Notes: a model not told the origin generated them from the sequence alone. A stretch of 64,000 nt of DNA from an uncultured Lachnospiraceae bacterium (GCA_947176965.1 CAMWSU010000001.1:1-64000); one strand, 5' to 3'; counted from the first letter of the stretch, positions 32,651 through 42,859 are shown. Program-made: numbers and translations.

Positions 32651-33916
32651 ATGACGAAACTGCGGTATTGGTTTTTCTGTTATCTGGCAGTCATGCTTTT
32701 GCTTTTACTGTTCATCGGATACGGTTTTGAGAGAACGGACGCGGAAGGCAGAGACATGGTTTTTTATCATGAGCAGCGCATATTGGTACAGCAGGCGCTG
32801 CAGCGGGGGGAGAACCGGGAGCGCGTGGAACGGGAATACGGCTGCCGGATTCTTCTTTTTTCGGACGAGGATTATGAGATCGCGCTTGGCGGGGCGTATC
32901 AAAATGAGGCGCTCATCATGGATCTGATATGGGAACGAGAGCCGGAGACAGCCCGGCAGGACGGGGGAGCGGCCGGCAAGATCGTTTGGAATGTGTCCGA
33001 ACAACGTTATCGGAGCATGGAGCGGGTATTATACAGGCGCATGCTGATCATGTGGGGGATTGTGCTGGCTGGCGGTCTGTTGTTGTTCGGCTTTTTTTAT
33101 GTACGCTTTATCCGTCCGTTTACACAACTGCAGACATTTGCGAGGCAGATCGCAAAGGGAAATCTCGATTTTCCGCTGCCGATGCGGAAGCGTCAGTATT
33201 TCGGCGCATTTACGGAAAGCTTCGACCTGATGCGCGAGGAGTTGAAGCGGGCGAAGGAGAGCGAGTATCAGGCGAACCGCAGTAAAAGGGAGCTGGTCGC
33301 GGAGCTGTCGCATGATATCAAGACGCCGATCGCCACGATCCGGGCAACCTGTGAGGTGTTACAGGTCAAGGAACAGAATCCTGATACAAAGGCAAAGGTT
33401 GCCGTCATTCATGCGAAGGCGGGCATGGTGGATGCGCTGGCGAACAATCTGTTTCAGGCAAGCTTAGAGGAGCTGGAGGTCCTGAAAGTGGAACCGGCGG
33501 AGGAGCAGTCCCCGTGTATTCGCGGGATGTTTGAGGAATTAAAGGATTACAGCGAGATCCATATAGAGGGGGATGTGCCGCATTGCCTTGTGTGGATGGA
33601 CAAGCTTCGCCTGCGTCAGGTCATTGACAATGTGGTCAGCAATTCATGGAAATATGCGGGTACGCCTGTGACGGTTACTTTTTTTGAGACGGATCAAAGC
33701 CTCGGGATTCGGATCCGGGACGAGGGTACGGGCGTGGAGACGGACGAGCTTGTCCTGCTCGGCGAGAAATTTTACCGGGGAAGCAACGCGAAGGGAAAGA
33801 GCGGTTCGGGACTCGGGCTGTATCTGGCCAAGCTGTTTATGGAGCGGATGTACGGCGGTATTCAGTTTTGGCAGGAGGGAGGCTTTGTTGTGGAGCTTTC
33901 CCTGAAAAAAGTGTAA
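32651..33916 (+). CDS. Sensor histidine kinase
   Basis: A 421-residue membrane kinase partner of the OmpR-type regulator upstream. A transmembrane helix at about residues 6-25, an extracytoplasmic loop of about 100 residues, a second helix near 131-153, HAMP to about 205, the dimerisation box LVAELSHDIKTPIATIRA with phospho-His near residue 220, and the ATPase domain with N-box DNVVSNSWKYAG, G1 IRDEGTG and G2 GSGLGLYLAK. Start ATG 32651 is six bases after the GGAGG supplied by the repeat. The signal is unknown; adjacent ABC exporters suggest envelope or antimicrobial stress. Confidence 0.92.
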   Translation: MTKLRYWFFCYLAVMLLLLLFIGYGFERTDAEGRDMVFYHEQRILVQQALQRGENRERVEREYGCRILLFSDEDYEIALGGAYQNEALIMDLIWEREPETARQDGGAAGKIVWNVSEQRYRSMERVLYRRMLIMWGIVLAGGLLLFGFFYVRFIRPFTQLQTFARQIAKGNLDFPLPMRKRQYFGAFTESFDLMREELKRAKESEYQANRSKRELVAELSHDIKTPIATIRATCEVLQVKEQNPDTKAKVAVIHAKAGMVDALANNLFQASLEELEVLKVEPAEEQSPCIRGMFEELKDYSEIHIEGDVPHCLVWMDKLRLRQVIDNVVSNSWKYAGTPVTVTFFETDQSLGIRIRDEGTGVETDELVLLGEKFYRGSNAKGKSGSGLGLYLAKLFMERMYGGIQFWQEGGFVVELSLKKV

Positions 33917-33980
33917 AAGATAAAAAAGCGGAAGGGAAAAGCAGTAGGCAAGACGAAACAATGAAATAGGGGCAGCAAGA

Positions 33981-34018
33981 AACAGCATCCAAGCCATAAA
34001 CGGTTTAGGTGCTGTTTT
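33981..34018 (+). terminator. Rho-independent terminator
   Basis: AACAGCATCCAAGCC, loop ATAAAC, then GGTTTAGGTGCTGTTTT; about 15 paired bases with two wobbles and one mismatch, ending in a short T-run. Ends the two-component operon. Confidence 0.7.
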
Positions 34019-34104
34019 GCGTCAGGATGAAAAAACTTGCACATGTTGTCAGATTTTAAGCGGTTGAAAAGTATATAGAGTAGAAGAACAGAAGGAGGTC
34101 ATTT

Positions 34105-35412
34105 ATGAAAAAAGGAATCTTATATCTGGCAGCGATCGTATTTCTTCTTGGCTTATCGGGCTGCGGTAAAGAAAAGCTGCCGGATACTTATATCGAGGGC
34201 AGCGATTTCCAATATATGCAGATGGACAGCGCGGGAGAATATATGAACGTTCAGCAGGGGGAAGAGGGATATTATCTCCGGCATGGAGATTATATTTATT
34301 ATCTGGATGAATCATTGGGAGAAATCATGCCCCTCTGCAGCCGGGTTGAATGCCTGCACGACAAGGAGACGGAGCAGAGCCGGAAAGAGAACTGCAATGC
34401 TTATGTGGAAAATGACAATGATAACAGCAGGGGGATCGCTTACTGTAACGGATATGTATATTGCCTTGATGGAGTCACCTGGTATGATCACGGAGATACG
34501 CTGACGCTGTATCGGATATCGGCGGACGGTTCAAAGAAAGAAAAGGTTTATCAGTGGGAGGATGACAGGCGCATTGTCCGGTGGATCGTACATAGGGACG
34601 TATTTTATTATGCAGAGCAGAAATTCGTGGAAAAGGAGGAAGAAGGAGAAACGGAGCTGATCGAGATTGATACCCTGTATGCCATGGACTTGACGAAGGC
34701 AGTGCTGCGCTCGGAAGCGGTTTATACTGTCAGCAGTGAGGAAGTGATCCAGCCGGTGATTGCGCATATAAAATGCTTTGGGAATTATCTGTACTTTATG
34801 TTTAATGGGGTGAAAATGATAGAGTCGGACAATAGCTACCAGATGTTCGTGACAGGATTTGTCTATGATATGAAAAGGCATGAACTTAGGGAGTTAGGGG
34901 TGCCGGGCATGCAGGAGGAGGATCAGGTCAGCGACATTAAATTTTGGCAAAATAAAATATTGTTTGAGGTAGTAACAGGGTATGACGATGATTATTTCAG
35001 GCAGGAAACAGTCTATATCGCCAATCTGGACGGCTCGGATGCGGAAGCTTATCTGCAGGATATCATGGGATACAACTATTACAGCGATGGGCAATATCTG
35101 ATCAAAACAGATGCAGTAATGGTATTTCTGGCATCGCTGGATCTTGGATATTGCGATTATGATAAAGAAAAAAGCACCTTTTGGGTGTATGACAGTCATC
35201 TTGACTTCGTAGATTCGTTTGCCCTGCCGCCTGAAATACAGAGCCATGTGATCGATGCCCCGAGAATGGGAAATGCGGAAGAGATGTATTTATTGTATGA
35301 TGATGCGCAAAATCCGGGGGAATGGGGAGTATTGCGGTGGGATAAAAGCGGGATCGGCAGTTATGAGGGCGGTGAATTTACTGTGACTGTTATCCCATAT
35401 GGCGGAGAGTAA
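34105..35412 (+). CDS. Lipoprotein with DUF5050-like repeats
   Basis: A 435-residue secreted lipoprotein with lipobox GLSGC (Cys near residue 20). The mature part resembles DUF5050/beta-propeller-like proteins of Lachnospiraceae, with repeated segments such as GYYLRHGDYIYYLDES, GIAYCNGYVYCLDG and TLTLYRISADGSKKEKVY, and a small Cys cluster (CSRVECLHDKE...CNAY). Function unknown. It is the first gene of an operon with an ABC permease and its ATPase, the stop codon being one base before the permease start, so it may be the extracellular component of that system. Confidence 0.82.
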   Translation: MKKGILYLAAIVFLLGLSGCGKEKLPDTYIEGSDFQYMQMDSAGEYMNVQQGEEGYYLRHGDYIYYLDESLGEIMPLCSRVECLHDKETEQSRKENCNAYVENDNDNSRGIAYCNGYVYCLDGVTWYDHGDTLTLYRISADGSKKEKVYQWEDDRRIVRWIVHRDVFYYAEQKFVEKEEEGETELIEIDTLYAMDLTKAVLRSEAVYTVSSEEVIQPVIAHIKCFGNYLYFMFNGVKMIESDNSYQMFVTGFVYDMKRHELRELGVPGMQEEDQVSDIKFWQNKILFEVVTGYDDDYFRQETVYIANLDGSDAEAYLQDIMGYNYYSDGQYLIKTDAVMVFLASLDLGYCDYDKEKSTFWVYDSHLDFVDSFALPPEIQSHVIDAPRMGNAEEMYLLYDDAQNPGEWGVLRWDKSGIGSYEGGEFTVTVIPYGGE

Positions 35413-35413
35413 T

Positions 35414-37480
35414 ATGAGAATGATAAAGTATGAGCTCATGAAGCTTTGGAAAAAGAAGCCGGTAATCCTGATGTCCCTGTTGCTTTTGGCAGGCAACCTC
35501 TTTCTGATCGTTACCTATGAGAAAAATACGGAGGAATTTTTTTATATCCATACGCAGGGGGAAAATTATCGTGCTTTTTTAGCGGGGAATGAGTCGGCGG
35601 ATGTCGACGGTTATTACCGGCAGGGGCAGGAGGCGCAGGAGGCATATCTGGAGACTTACTCTGCGTTTATTGATGAAATGGAAGCGCGTGCCGACAGGAT
35701 GAGGGAGGTTTCTCTGTTCCAAAACAAAGAGAGTTATGTATATCGGAATCTGGTGAAGAGCGTGATGGATTTTGCACCATTTTCCGGCATTGTCTTAAAG
35801 GCGGATTCTTGTTACGGCGTGAATGCAGCGGCAGGATATGGCGGCGGCATTCTGTTTGTACTGATATTTTTGGCGCTTCAAGGTTACTATGTCCTTTTCC
35901 GGGAACGGGATCAGAATCTGCTCTTATTGCTGAAATGCAGCAGGAAGGGTCATGTGCCGCTTCCTGCCGCAAAGCTGGCCGCTATGGTCTTTTCGTCGGC
36001 GGTGTTTACGGCGCTTTTGGAGTGCGGCACGATTTTGGCGTTTGGGTGGATGTATGGATATGGGGACATGGGAAGGGCAATCCAGTCGGTACCGCTTTTT
36101 CGAAACTGCACCTATATGCTGACCGTTGCGGGAGCATTTGCGGCAATGATGCTGATCCGGGTGCTGATCGCCGTCGTGCTTACCTGTATTTTGTTCTGTG
36201 TCGGTATGGTGTTGAAAAATGAAATTTCAGCGGCGGTCTTTTTGACCGCAGTTTTGGGGGCGGAGTATTTTTTCAGCAGAGTTTTTTCTATCAGCGGCGT
36301 ATTTGGAGGAATTAAGACCATCAATCCGTTTTACTGCTGGAATATGGGGCAGGTGCTGGGCGAATATTACAACCTGAATGTATTTGCGTATCCGGCAGGG
36401 AAAAACCTGCTTGCTTTGCTGACAGCCGCAGCGCTGATCATAGTCCTGTCCGCGGCGGGGATGTTTGTGTTCCATAGAACCTGTCAAATAAGGGCGGAGA
36501 GCCGGGTGGAGGTTTTTTTCCAATGGCTCAGGCAGCAGACGGGACGTTTTGACCGGCACCTCAGTCTGGTTTATTACGAATTCTACAAGGTAATGATCCA
36601 GCAGAAAAAGGGGATTGTATGGATCGTGTTGTTTCTTTGGTGGCTTTCGGAGTTCTCCGGCGTCTTTGCCGTAAAATATTACGGGGATGCAGAAATCGCA
36701 GCATACCATGTGTATTTGCAGAACCTGCAGGGGCGGATCACGGAGGAAACGTATGCGTATCTGGAGGGGGAGGAGGCATATCTGGAGGAGCTCAGGCAGG
36801 CGGTTTTTTCGCCGGAGACGGACGAAACCATGAGGCAGATATATTCGGCGGAGCTTACGATGCACGAAAGAGGATTTGCTTTGGTGCAAAAGCAGCTTGC
36901 CTTACTGGAGGCAAAGCCGGGAGATATCGGGGATAAGTATTTACTGGACGAGCTTGCATATACAGAATTATGGAAGGATAGCGGCACGGACATTGTGTTT
37001 TGGTTTATTGGGACGGCAGCGGCGCTGTTTTTTGCAGTGAGTATCGTGAGCGTGGATGAAAAGAAGGAAATGCCGGTGCTGATATGGTCAACCAAAAACG
37101 GAAGGGAGAGGCTTAAAAAAAGTAAGGCATATTTTTCGGCAATCTGTACCGGTGTTCTTTTTCTGCTCGTGGAGACGCTGCTGTTTTTGCGCTATTACCG
37201 GATCGATCATTTTTTGACGGCAAAGCAGAAGCTCTGTGATTTTACCATGCAGGATTTTACAAGCAGTATGGCGTTGGGGATCATGATAGCGTGCGTATTT
37301 ATCCTGAAGGCATGCAGCTTTTTTGCGGTCAGTCTGTTCGGGAGGAAACTTGCAGGGGTTATGAAAAATGAGATGGTGGCGATCTTTACCGGGATTGGTG
37401 TTTTGGGTCTGACGGCCTTGGTCCTTTATCATTTTAAGTGGGATTTTACCATGATATTCCTTGCGGGGGTAAAGAGGTAG
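35414..37480 (+). CDS. ABC-2-type exporter permease
   Basis: A 688-residue membrane protein that works with the ATPase at 37548. It starts with a cytoplasmic MIKYELMKLWKKKPVILM and a first helix near residue 20, a long extracytoplasmic segment (about 40-130), a cluster of helices (about 140-360), a second extracytoplasmic region (about 410-520), and further helices to the C-terminus; this two-fold layout suggests an internal duplication of a permease unit. No substrate can be read. ATG 35414 follows GGCGGAGAG and lies directly after the lipoprotein stop codon. Confidence 0.8.
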   Translation: MRMIKYELMKLWKKKPVILMSLLLLAGNLFLIVTYEKNTEEFFYIHTQGENYRAFLAGNESADVDGYYRQGQEAQEAYLETYSAFIDEMEARADRMREVSLFQNKESYVYRNLVKSVMDFAPFSGIVLKADSCYGVNAAAGYGGGILFVLIFLALQGYYVLFRERDQNLLLLLKCSRKGHVPLPAAKLAAMVFSSAVFTALLECGTILAFGWMYGYGDMGRAIQSVPLFRNCTYMLTVAGAFAAMMLIRVLIAVVLTCILFCVGMVLKNEISAAVFLTAVLGAEYFFSRVFSISGVFGGIKTINPFYCWNMGQVLGEYYNLNVFAYPAGKNLLALLTAAALIIVLSAAGMFVFHRTCQIRAESRVEVFFQWLRQQTGRFDRHLSLVYYEFYKVMIQQKKGIVWIVLFLWWLSEFSGVFAVKYYGDAEIAAYHVYLQNLQGRITEETYAYLEGEEAYLEELRQAVFSPETDETMRQIYSAELTMHERGFALVQKQLALLEAKPGDIGDKYLLDELAYTELWKDSGTDIVFWFIGTAAALFFAVSIVSVDEKKEMPVLIWSTKNGRERLKKSKAYFSAICTGVLFLLVETLLFLRYYRIDHFLTAKQKLCDFTMQDFTSSMALGIMIACVFILKACSFFAVSLFGRKLAGVMKNEMVAIFTGIGVLGLTALVLYHFKWDFTMIFLAGVKR

Positions 37481-37547
37481 GGATGCGCTGCGGGCAGTAG
37501 GGGATTTCGAAGTGTATTTTGGATAATGGAGGATAACGGGAGACAAC

Positions 37548-38417
37548 ATGGAGCTGAAATTGGAAGGGATCACAAAGAGCTATAATAAGGGGAAGACCTA
37601 TGCGGTAAACGATTTTCATGCGGGTTTTACGCCGGGGGTATACGGGCTGCTTGGACCGAATGGCGCGGGGAAGAGTACGTTGATGAACATGATCACGGAC
37701 AATTTAGATGCCGATTCCGGCAGCATTACATTGGACGGGGCTTCCATAAAGGAAATGGGAACAACTTACCGGAGCCTGCTCGGTTATATGCCGCAGCAGC
37801 AGGGCGTTTACGATGATTTTACCGGAGAGAAGTTTTTGTGGTATATGGCGGCATTAAAGGGTCTTGGCAGGAAGGATACAAAAGAGACGATCGAACGGAT
37901 CCTGGCGGTGGTAAACCTGCAGGGGGACCGCTATAAGAAGCTGAAGTCTTATTCCGGCGGTATGAAGCAGCGCATCCTGATCGCACAGGCGCTGCTGAAC
38001 GATCCGAAAATCCTGATCATGGACGAGCCGACGGCAGGGCTTGATCCGAAGGAGCGCATCCGGATCCGAAATTTTATCAGTGACATATCCAAGGATAAAA
38101 TCGTTTTGCTTGCCACACATGTGGTATCGGATGTGGAATCTATTTCAAAGGAAATCCTGATCATGAAATCCGGAAGGGTAGTACGGCAGGGAACGCCGCA
38201 GGAGCTGCTTTCGGAGATGGAGCACAAGGTGTTTGAGGCGTTGGTGACGCCGGAGGAGCGGAAGGAGTACGAGGGAGCGGGCTTCAAAATTGCCAACGTC
38301 GTGCTGACTGCAGATAAGGTATGTCTGCGCGTAGTTTCCGATATCCGGCCGGATATCGGAGAGGTTCATGAGGTGCGGCCGAATCTGGAGGATGTGTATC
38401 TTTATTTTGTGGAGTAA
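37548..38417 (+). CDS. ABC transporter ATP-binding protein (exporter type)
   Basis: A 289-residue ATPase: Walker A GPNGAGKSTLMNMI near residues 38-51, Q-loop YMPQQQGVYDDF, signature YSGGMKQRILIAQALL near 134, Walker B LIMDEPTAGLD, and switch VLLATHVVSDVE. The C-terminal 75 residues are the extension common in ABC-2 drug and bacteriocin exporters. It powers the permease encoded just upstream. Similar in design to the ATPase at 39723, so this region holds related exporter modules side by side. A terminator follows. Confidence 0.92.
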   Translation: MELKLEGITKSYNKGKTYAVNDFHAGFTPGVYGLLGPNGAGKSTLMNMITDNLDADSGSITLDGASIKEMGTTYRSLLGYMPQQQGVYDDFTGEKFLWYMAALKGLGRKDTKETIERILAVVNLQGDRYKKLKSYSGGMKQRILIAQALLNDPKILIMDEPTAGLDPKERIRIRNFISDISKDKIVLLATHVVSDVESISKEILIMKSGRVVRQGTPQELLSEMEHKVFEALVTPEERKEYEGAGFKIANVVLTADKVCLRVVSDIRPDIGEVHEVRPNLEDVYLYFVE

Positions 38418-38449
38418 AGGATGGAGGATGTCTAAATTCTTTATAAGAA

Positions 38450-38487
38450 AAATCGCTGAGGCTGTACAGCTTCAGCGATTTTTTTGT
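38450..38487 (+). terminator. Rho-independent terminator
   Basis: AAATCGCTGAGGCTG, short loop, then CAGCTTCAGCGATTTTTTT; strong stem with a seven-base T-run. Separates the lipoprotein/ABC operon from the sigma-factor operon. Confidence 0.9.
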
Positions 38488-38571
38488 ATGATGAATCATG
38501 AGAATTTTCGTAAAATGCCGCACATTCCGCACGGCGAAAACGTTATACATGATGAGAGGAGGTTGTAAGCG

Positions 38572-39021
38572 GTGAATGATCTGGCTGACATTTATGACAA
38601 AATATACCGTTTTTGCTTTTATAAAGTGAGAAATTCCTCTGTTGCCGAGGATATCACGCAGGAAACCTTTCTCAAATATTTCGGGCAGCAGTCAAAAATA
38701 CGGCGCGGCGGAGATATGGCTTATCTGTACACGATCGCCAAGAACCTGTGTGTCGATCACTTCCGGCGGAAGCAGGCTTTGGATTTGGCCGATGATTACC
38801 CTGTGGAGGATTTCACGGAGCAGAGAGAGATCAAAGTAGCTGTCCGAGGCGCGCTCGAAAAGCTTGACGAGCGGCAGCGCGAGATCATTGTTTTGCGGTA
38901 CATCGGCGAGCTGTCGGTGAACGAAACCGCATGTGCCGTGGGAATTTCAAGATTTGCGGTATATCGTCTTGAGAAAGCTGCCATAAAAGAATTGAAAAAA
39001 CTGATGGAAGGAGTGTTGTAG
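38572..39021 (+). CDS. ECF-type RNA polymerase sigma factor
   Basis: A 149-residue sigma factor of the extracytoplasmic-function class. Region 2 is at residues 5-70 (IYDKIYRFCFYKVRNSSVAE, ITQETFLKYF, MAYLYTIAKNLCVDHFRR) and region 4 at 92-145 (LDERQREIIVLRYIGELSVN and a final helix-turn-helix). Start is GTG 38572, nine bases after GGAGG. It overlaps nothing but is one base from the next gene, which encodes a membrane protein, and heads an ABC exporter operon; autoregulation of the operon is likely but no autoregulated promoter was confirmed. Confidence 0.88.
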   Translation: MNDLADIYDKIYRFCFYKVRNSSVAEDITQETFLKYFGQQSKIRRGGDMAYLYTIAKNLCVDHFRRKQALDLADDYPVEDFTEQREIKVAVRGALEKLDERQREIIVLRYIGELSVNETACAVGISRFAVYRLEKAAIKELKKLMEGVL

Positions 39022-39022
39022 T

Positions 39023-39739
39023 ATGAAAATCAAGGAGGCTCTGCGAGGTGCTTTTACACCGCCTGAGCCGCGAAACAAGGACAGGTTTATCAGTTCGATA
39101 CGCTATCCGAAGCTGTCCTATTCAGAATTTATTTTGTCGCAGATAGGCTATATCCGCAAGAGAGTGTGGCTTTTTTCGGGGGCAGTGCTGTTGATGGTGA
39201 TCAGCGCGGTGTATGTGATTCCGCAAAACGAAAGGTATCTCGTGTGGATCGTATCGGCGCTTATCCCGTTTTTGGCATTGATGACGGCAATGGAAATCTC
39301 GCGCTCCGATATTTTCGGAATGTCGGAGATCGAGGCAGGGTGCAGATATTCCATGCCGCAGCTTGTCGGCGCGCGAATGATCATTCTGGGTGTATGTAAT
39401 TTCGCGGTCATATCGGCGATAGCGGTCATTCTTGGCTTTTTTTCGCCGCTTGGCATGATGAAAGCGGCCCTGTATATTTTAACTCCTTATATCACAGTCA
39501 ACGGAATATCTCTTGTTGTTTTGGATAAGGTCACAGGCTTAGAGTGCGTATACATCAGCACTGCGGCAACGCTCGGCGTCAGCTTGACGGGCATATTTTT
39601 ATTAGGCGGGATTCTTTTTGATACGCACTTTGTAAACACCTTATACACCGTGCTGTGTGCAGGCGGTGTGATCGTGACTGCGGTTCAAGTCAGAAAAATA
39701 ATGAATGGAAGGGATGATTGTTATGGAATTAGTAATTGA
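39023..39739 (+). CDS. Six-helix membrane protein of the sigma/ABC operon
   Basis: A 238-residue membrane protein: a soluble N-terminus of about 45 residues (MKIKEALRGAFTPPEPRNKD) followed by about six transmembrane helices, the first near VWLFSGAVLLMVISAVYVI. The family is not recognised. Its position right after an ECF sigma gene and its cytoplasmic N-terminal segment make it a candidate membrane anti-sigma factor or sensor; this is inference. Its 3' end overlaps the start of the following ATPase gene by 17 bases. Confidence 0.7.
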   Translation: MKIKEALRGAFTPPEPRNKDRFISSIRYPKLSYSEFILSQIGYIRKRVWLFSGAVLLMVISAVYVIPQNERYLVWIVSALIPFLALMTAMEISRSDIFGMSEIEAGCRYSMPQLVGARMIILGVCNFAVISAIAVILGFFSPLGMMKAALYILTPYITVNGISLVVLDKVTGLECVYISTAATLGVSLTGIFLLGGILFDTHFVNTLYTVLCAGGVIVTAVQVRKIMNGRDDCYGISN

Positions 39740-40601
39740 CCGCGTGACAAAAAATTACGGCAGCAAAATTGCCTGTGACAGAATATCGACGACGCTTCAC
39801 AACGGTGTATACGGACTTCTGGGCGCGAACGGAGCGGGAAAAACAACGTTAATGCGAATGATGTGCGGATTATCTAAGCCGGCATCGGGAAATATCTCCT
39901 ACAATGGGATCGACGTTTCACGGGAGGAATACCGCGATATTCTCGGATATCTTCCGCAGAATTTCGGATATTATCCTGAATTTACTGCGCGGGATTTTAT
40001 GATGTATCTTTCCGCGCTGAAGGGCATTCCCAAAAGCAGGGCGAAAGCAAAGACCGCCGAGCTGCTGGAGATGGTCTCGCTGAAAAACGAGGCGCGGAAG
40101 AAAATAAAAACATTTTCGGGAGGTATGAAACAGCGGCTCGGTATCGCGCAGGCAATGCTGAACGATCCGCAAATACTGATACTCGACGAGCCGACTGCGG
40201 GACTCGACCCCAAAGAACGAGTGAAGTTCCGCAATATGATTTCCCGTATGGGCGCGGACAGAATCATCCTTTTATCTACGCATATTGTGTCGGATATCGA
40301 ACATATCGCAAACACGATTCTCGTGATGAAAAGCGGTCAGCTGATTCACGAAGGATCGCTCGATGAGATTATTTCGGTCATAGACGGCAAAGTCTGGGAG
40401 TGTATTGTTTCCTCAGAAACCGCCGATGAGCTCAGCTTGAAATATCCGCTCATCAATACAAGAAATGAGAACGGCGGTGTATTTCTCCGCCTTGTCAGTG
40501 ATGAGAAGCCCTGCGGGAACGCAGAAAATGTGCAGGCGACTTTAGAGGATCTGTATCTGTATTATTTTAATGAAGAAACGACGGAGGGATACGCGATATG
40601 A
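39723..40601 (+). CDS. ABC transporter ATP-binding protein
   Basis: A 292-residue exporter-type ATPase: Walker A GANGAGKTTLMRMM near residues 36-49, Q-loop YLPQNFGYYPEF, signature FSGGMKQRLGIAQAML near 132, Walker B LILDEPTAGLD, switch ILLSTHIVSDIE, and a C-terminal extension. It pairs with the permease at 40598 (four-base overlap). ATG 39723 is chosen over 39705 because GGAAGGGATG lies just upstream. Sigma-factor linkage suggests an antimicrobial peptide or envelope-stress exporter. Confidence 0.9.
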   Translation: MELVIDRVTKNYGSKIACDRISTTLHNGVYGLLGANGAGKTTLMRMMCGLSKPASGNISYNGIDVSREEYRDILGYLPQNFGYYPEFTARDFMMYLSALKGIPKSRAKAKTAELLEMVSLKNEARKKIKTFSGGMKQRLGIAQAMLNDPQILILDEPTAGLDPKERVKFRNMISRMGADRIILLSTHIVSDIEHIANTILVMKSGQLIHEGSLDEIISVIDGKVWECIVSSETADELSLKYPLINTRNENGGVFLRLVSDEKPCGNAENVQATLEDLYLYYFNEETTEGYAI

Positions 40602-41824
40602 ATTTGTTTTTTGAACTGGTAAAGTTTGAACTGAAGAAAATCCTGAGCAGAAAACGCACCGTGATCGTGCTCGCGCTTGTTATGATCGTTGGGGCCCTCA
40701 GCGTTTTCGGCATTATTATAGGAACATATTACTATACGGACGAGAACGGCGGCGAGGTTGCTATTTCAAGATATGAGGACGAGATGATAGAGCGTCACAA
40801 CGGCGAGGCGCTTTCGGGCAGAGTCATAGACGCCGATTTGATCATGGAGGCGGTTGAGGCTTACAAAAGTGTAGTACCGCTTGAAAGCGGAAATTACATC
40901 GGCACTTTGGAATATCAGAATCATGCGAGAAAATACAGCGAAATTTACGGTATCGTACGCATGACATTTCATCTAAGCAGTTTAGAGGAATTTCAGAACC
41001 TGACCCGCGAGCAGGCGGAGCAGTTTGACGCTGTGCGCCGCCAAAATATGGAGCAGGCAATGATGAACGGTGCGGGTAGTGAAAATGTGTGCAGATATCG
41101 GCAAAAGTGTCTGAATAACTCTCCCGCGTCCCTGACCTATGAGTATTGGGGCGGGTATTACAGATTTGTTACAATCATGTTTACAACTGCGGTCATGGCG
41201 GGTGCAGCGATCGCAGTAATGATCTCGGGCATTTTTTCTGATGAGTACACAAGCGGCGCCGACAGTCTTATCCTTTCGTCAAAGCATGGCAAGGGGCTTG
41301 TGATCGGCGCAAAATTGTTCACTGCGTTTTTGCTCTCGGCAGCGCTGATTGCGCTGCTATCGGCAATCAGCCTGGTCGAGTCGTTTCTTGTCTGGGGTGC
41401 AGGCGGAGCAAACGGATCTTTGGAATTGGCGTATGGTGTTTTTCCATACCCGATCACGATCGGGCAGGCCGCGCTGTTTTATTTTATATGTATGCTTGCA
41501 GGCTGCATCATGTTTGCGGCAATCACCGCACTGTTTTCTTCAAAGCTGAAGCTGCCGTTTAACACCATTGTGGTCATGATCGCGCTGCTGATCGTTCCTT
41601 TATTTATCGCCGTTCCCGAAGGAGCGCCTGCCTGGGTAGACTGCCTGATAAATCTCCTGCCCATAGGGATGTTCACTTTTTGGCATGTGATGCTTGAATT
41701 TCAATATGAAATACTCGGGCTGGTAATTCCTCCGTATATTTTCCTGCCGGTATTTGCATTGATCGTTACCTGCATTTGCTCGTATTTTGCCTGCCGCGGT
41801 TTTAAGGGGCATCAAATAAGCTGA
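40598..41824 (+). CDS. ABC exporter permease
   Basis: A 408-residue membrane protein with a first helix near residues 23-42 (VIVLALVMIVGALSVFGIII), an extracytoplasmic stretch of about 140 residues, and then about five more helices from residue 190 to the end. It belongs with the ATPase just upstream and is last in the sigma-factor operon. Substrate unknown. The arrangement of one helix, a long outer segment and a C-terminal helix cluster is that of ABC-2 permeases. Confidence 0.82.
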   Translation: MNLFFELVKFELKKILSRKRTVIVLALVMIVGALSVFGIIIGTYYYTDENGGEVAISRYEDEMIERHNGEALSGRVIDADLIMEAVEAYKSVVPLESGNYIGTLEYQNHARKYSEIYGIVRMTFHLSSLEEFQNLTREQAEQFDAVRRQNMEQAMMNGAGSENVCRYRQKCLNNSPASLTYEYWGGYYRFVTIMFTTAVMAGAAIAVMISGIFSDEYTSGADSLILSSKHGKGLVIGAKLFTAFLLSAALIALLSAISLVESFLVWGAGGANGSLELAYGVFPYPITIGQAALFYFICMLAGCIMFAAITALFSSKLKLPFNTIVVMIALLIVPLFIAVPEGAPAWVDCLINLLPIGMFTFWHVMLEFQYEILGLVIPPYIFLPVFALIVTCICSYFACRGFKGHQIS

Positions 41825-41833
41825 TCGACCTAT

Positions 41834-41898
41834 TTAAGAATCAGTTAAGAAACGGACAGGAAATAGGTTAAGACTTTGTAGGAGAATGCTGTTACAAT
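41834..41898 (+). promoter_or_regulatory. Promoter with three TTAAGA repeats
   Basis: TTAAGA occurs at 41834-41839, 41845-41850 (11 bases apart) and 41868-41873 (23 bases further), upstream of TACAAT (41893-41898). The third copy occupies the -35 position, which has no good consensus. This spacing by helical turns suits an OmpR-type activator for the ABC pair downstream. Confidence 0.55.
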
Positions 41899-41931
41899 GA
41901 GACAAGGGTTAAGTAAGACAGGAGGATTCGT

Positions 41932-42685
<754 letters not shown>

Positions 42686-42687
<2 letters not shown>

Positions 42688-42853
42688 TGTGAGAAGAACT
42701 TCTAACGCTCATGCCAATGGGCATTTCGCGTAGAAGTTCTATGTCTCACACTGAAGAATACCCAAAATGCGGGTATTCTTCTCATTATAAATTTGTGCTG
42801 ACACCCAAATTTGCAAAGCGAACTTGTTCGCTTTGGTGTTGGCAGCATGGAGG
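42686..42853 (+). repeat. Compound hairpins and modular repeat, copy D
   Basis: Begins within the ATPase stop codon. First a long stem (AGTGTGAGA-AGAACTTCTA with TAGAAGTTCT-ATG-TCTCACACT, 42686-42752), then GAAGAATACCC/GGGTATTCTTC (42753-42781), AAATTTGTG/CACCCAAATTT (42789-42812), CAAAGCGAA/TTCGCTTTG (42814-42835) and GTGTTGGCAGCATGGAGG, six bases before ATG 42860. The last 50 bases match the copy at 5529 with two changes. Confidence 0.85.
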
Positions 42854-42859
42854 TGTTAT

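Noticed and set aside
42824-42859. Translation through the repeat (FALVLAAWR peptide) as part of the FtsX permease
   Set aside because: The same peptide frame appears before other genes only because the repeat ends six bases before each ATG; GGAGG marks the ATG as start.
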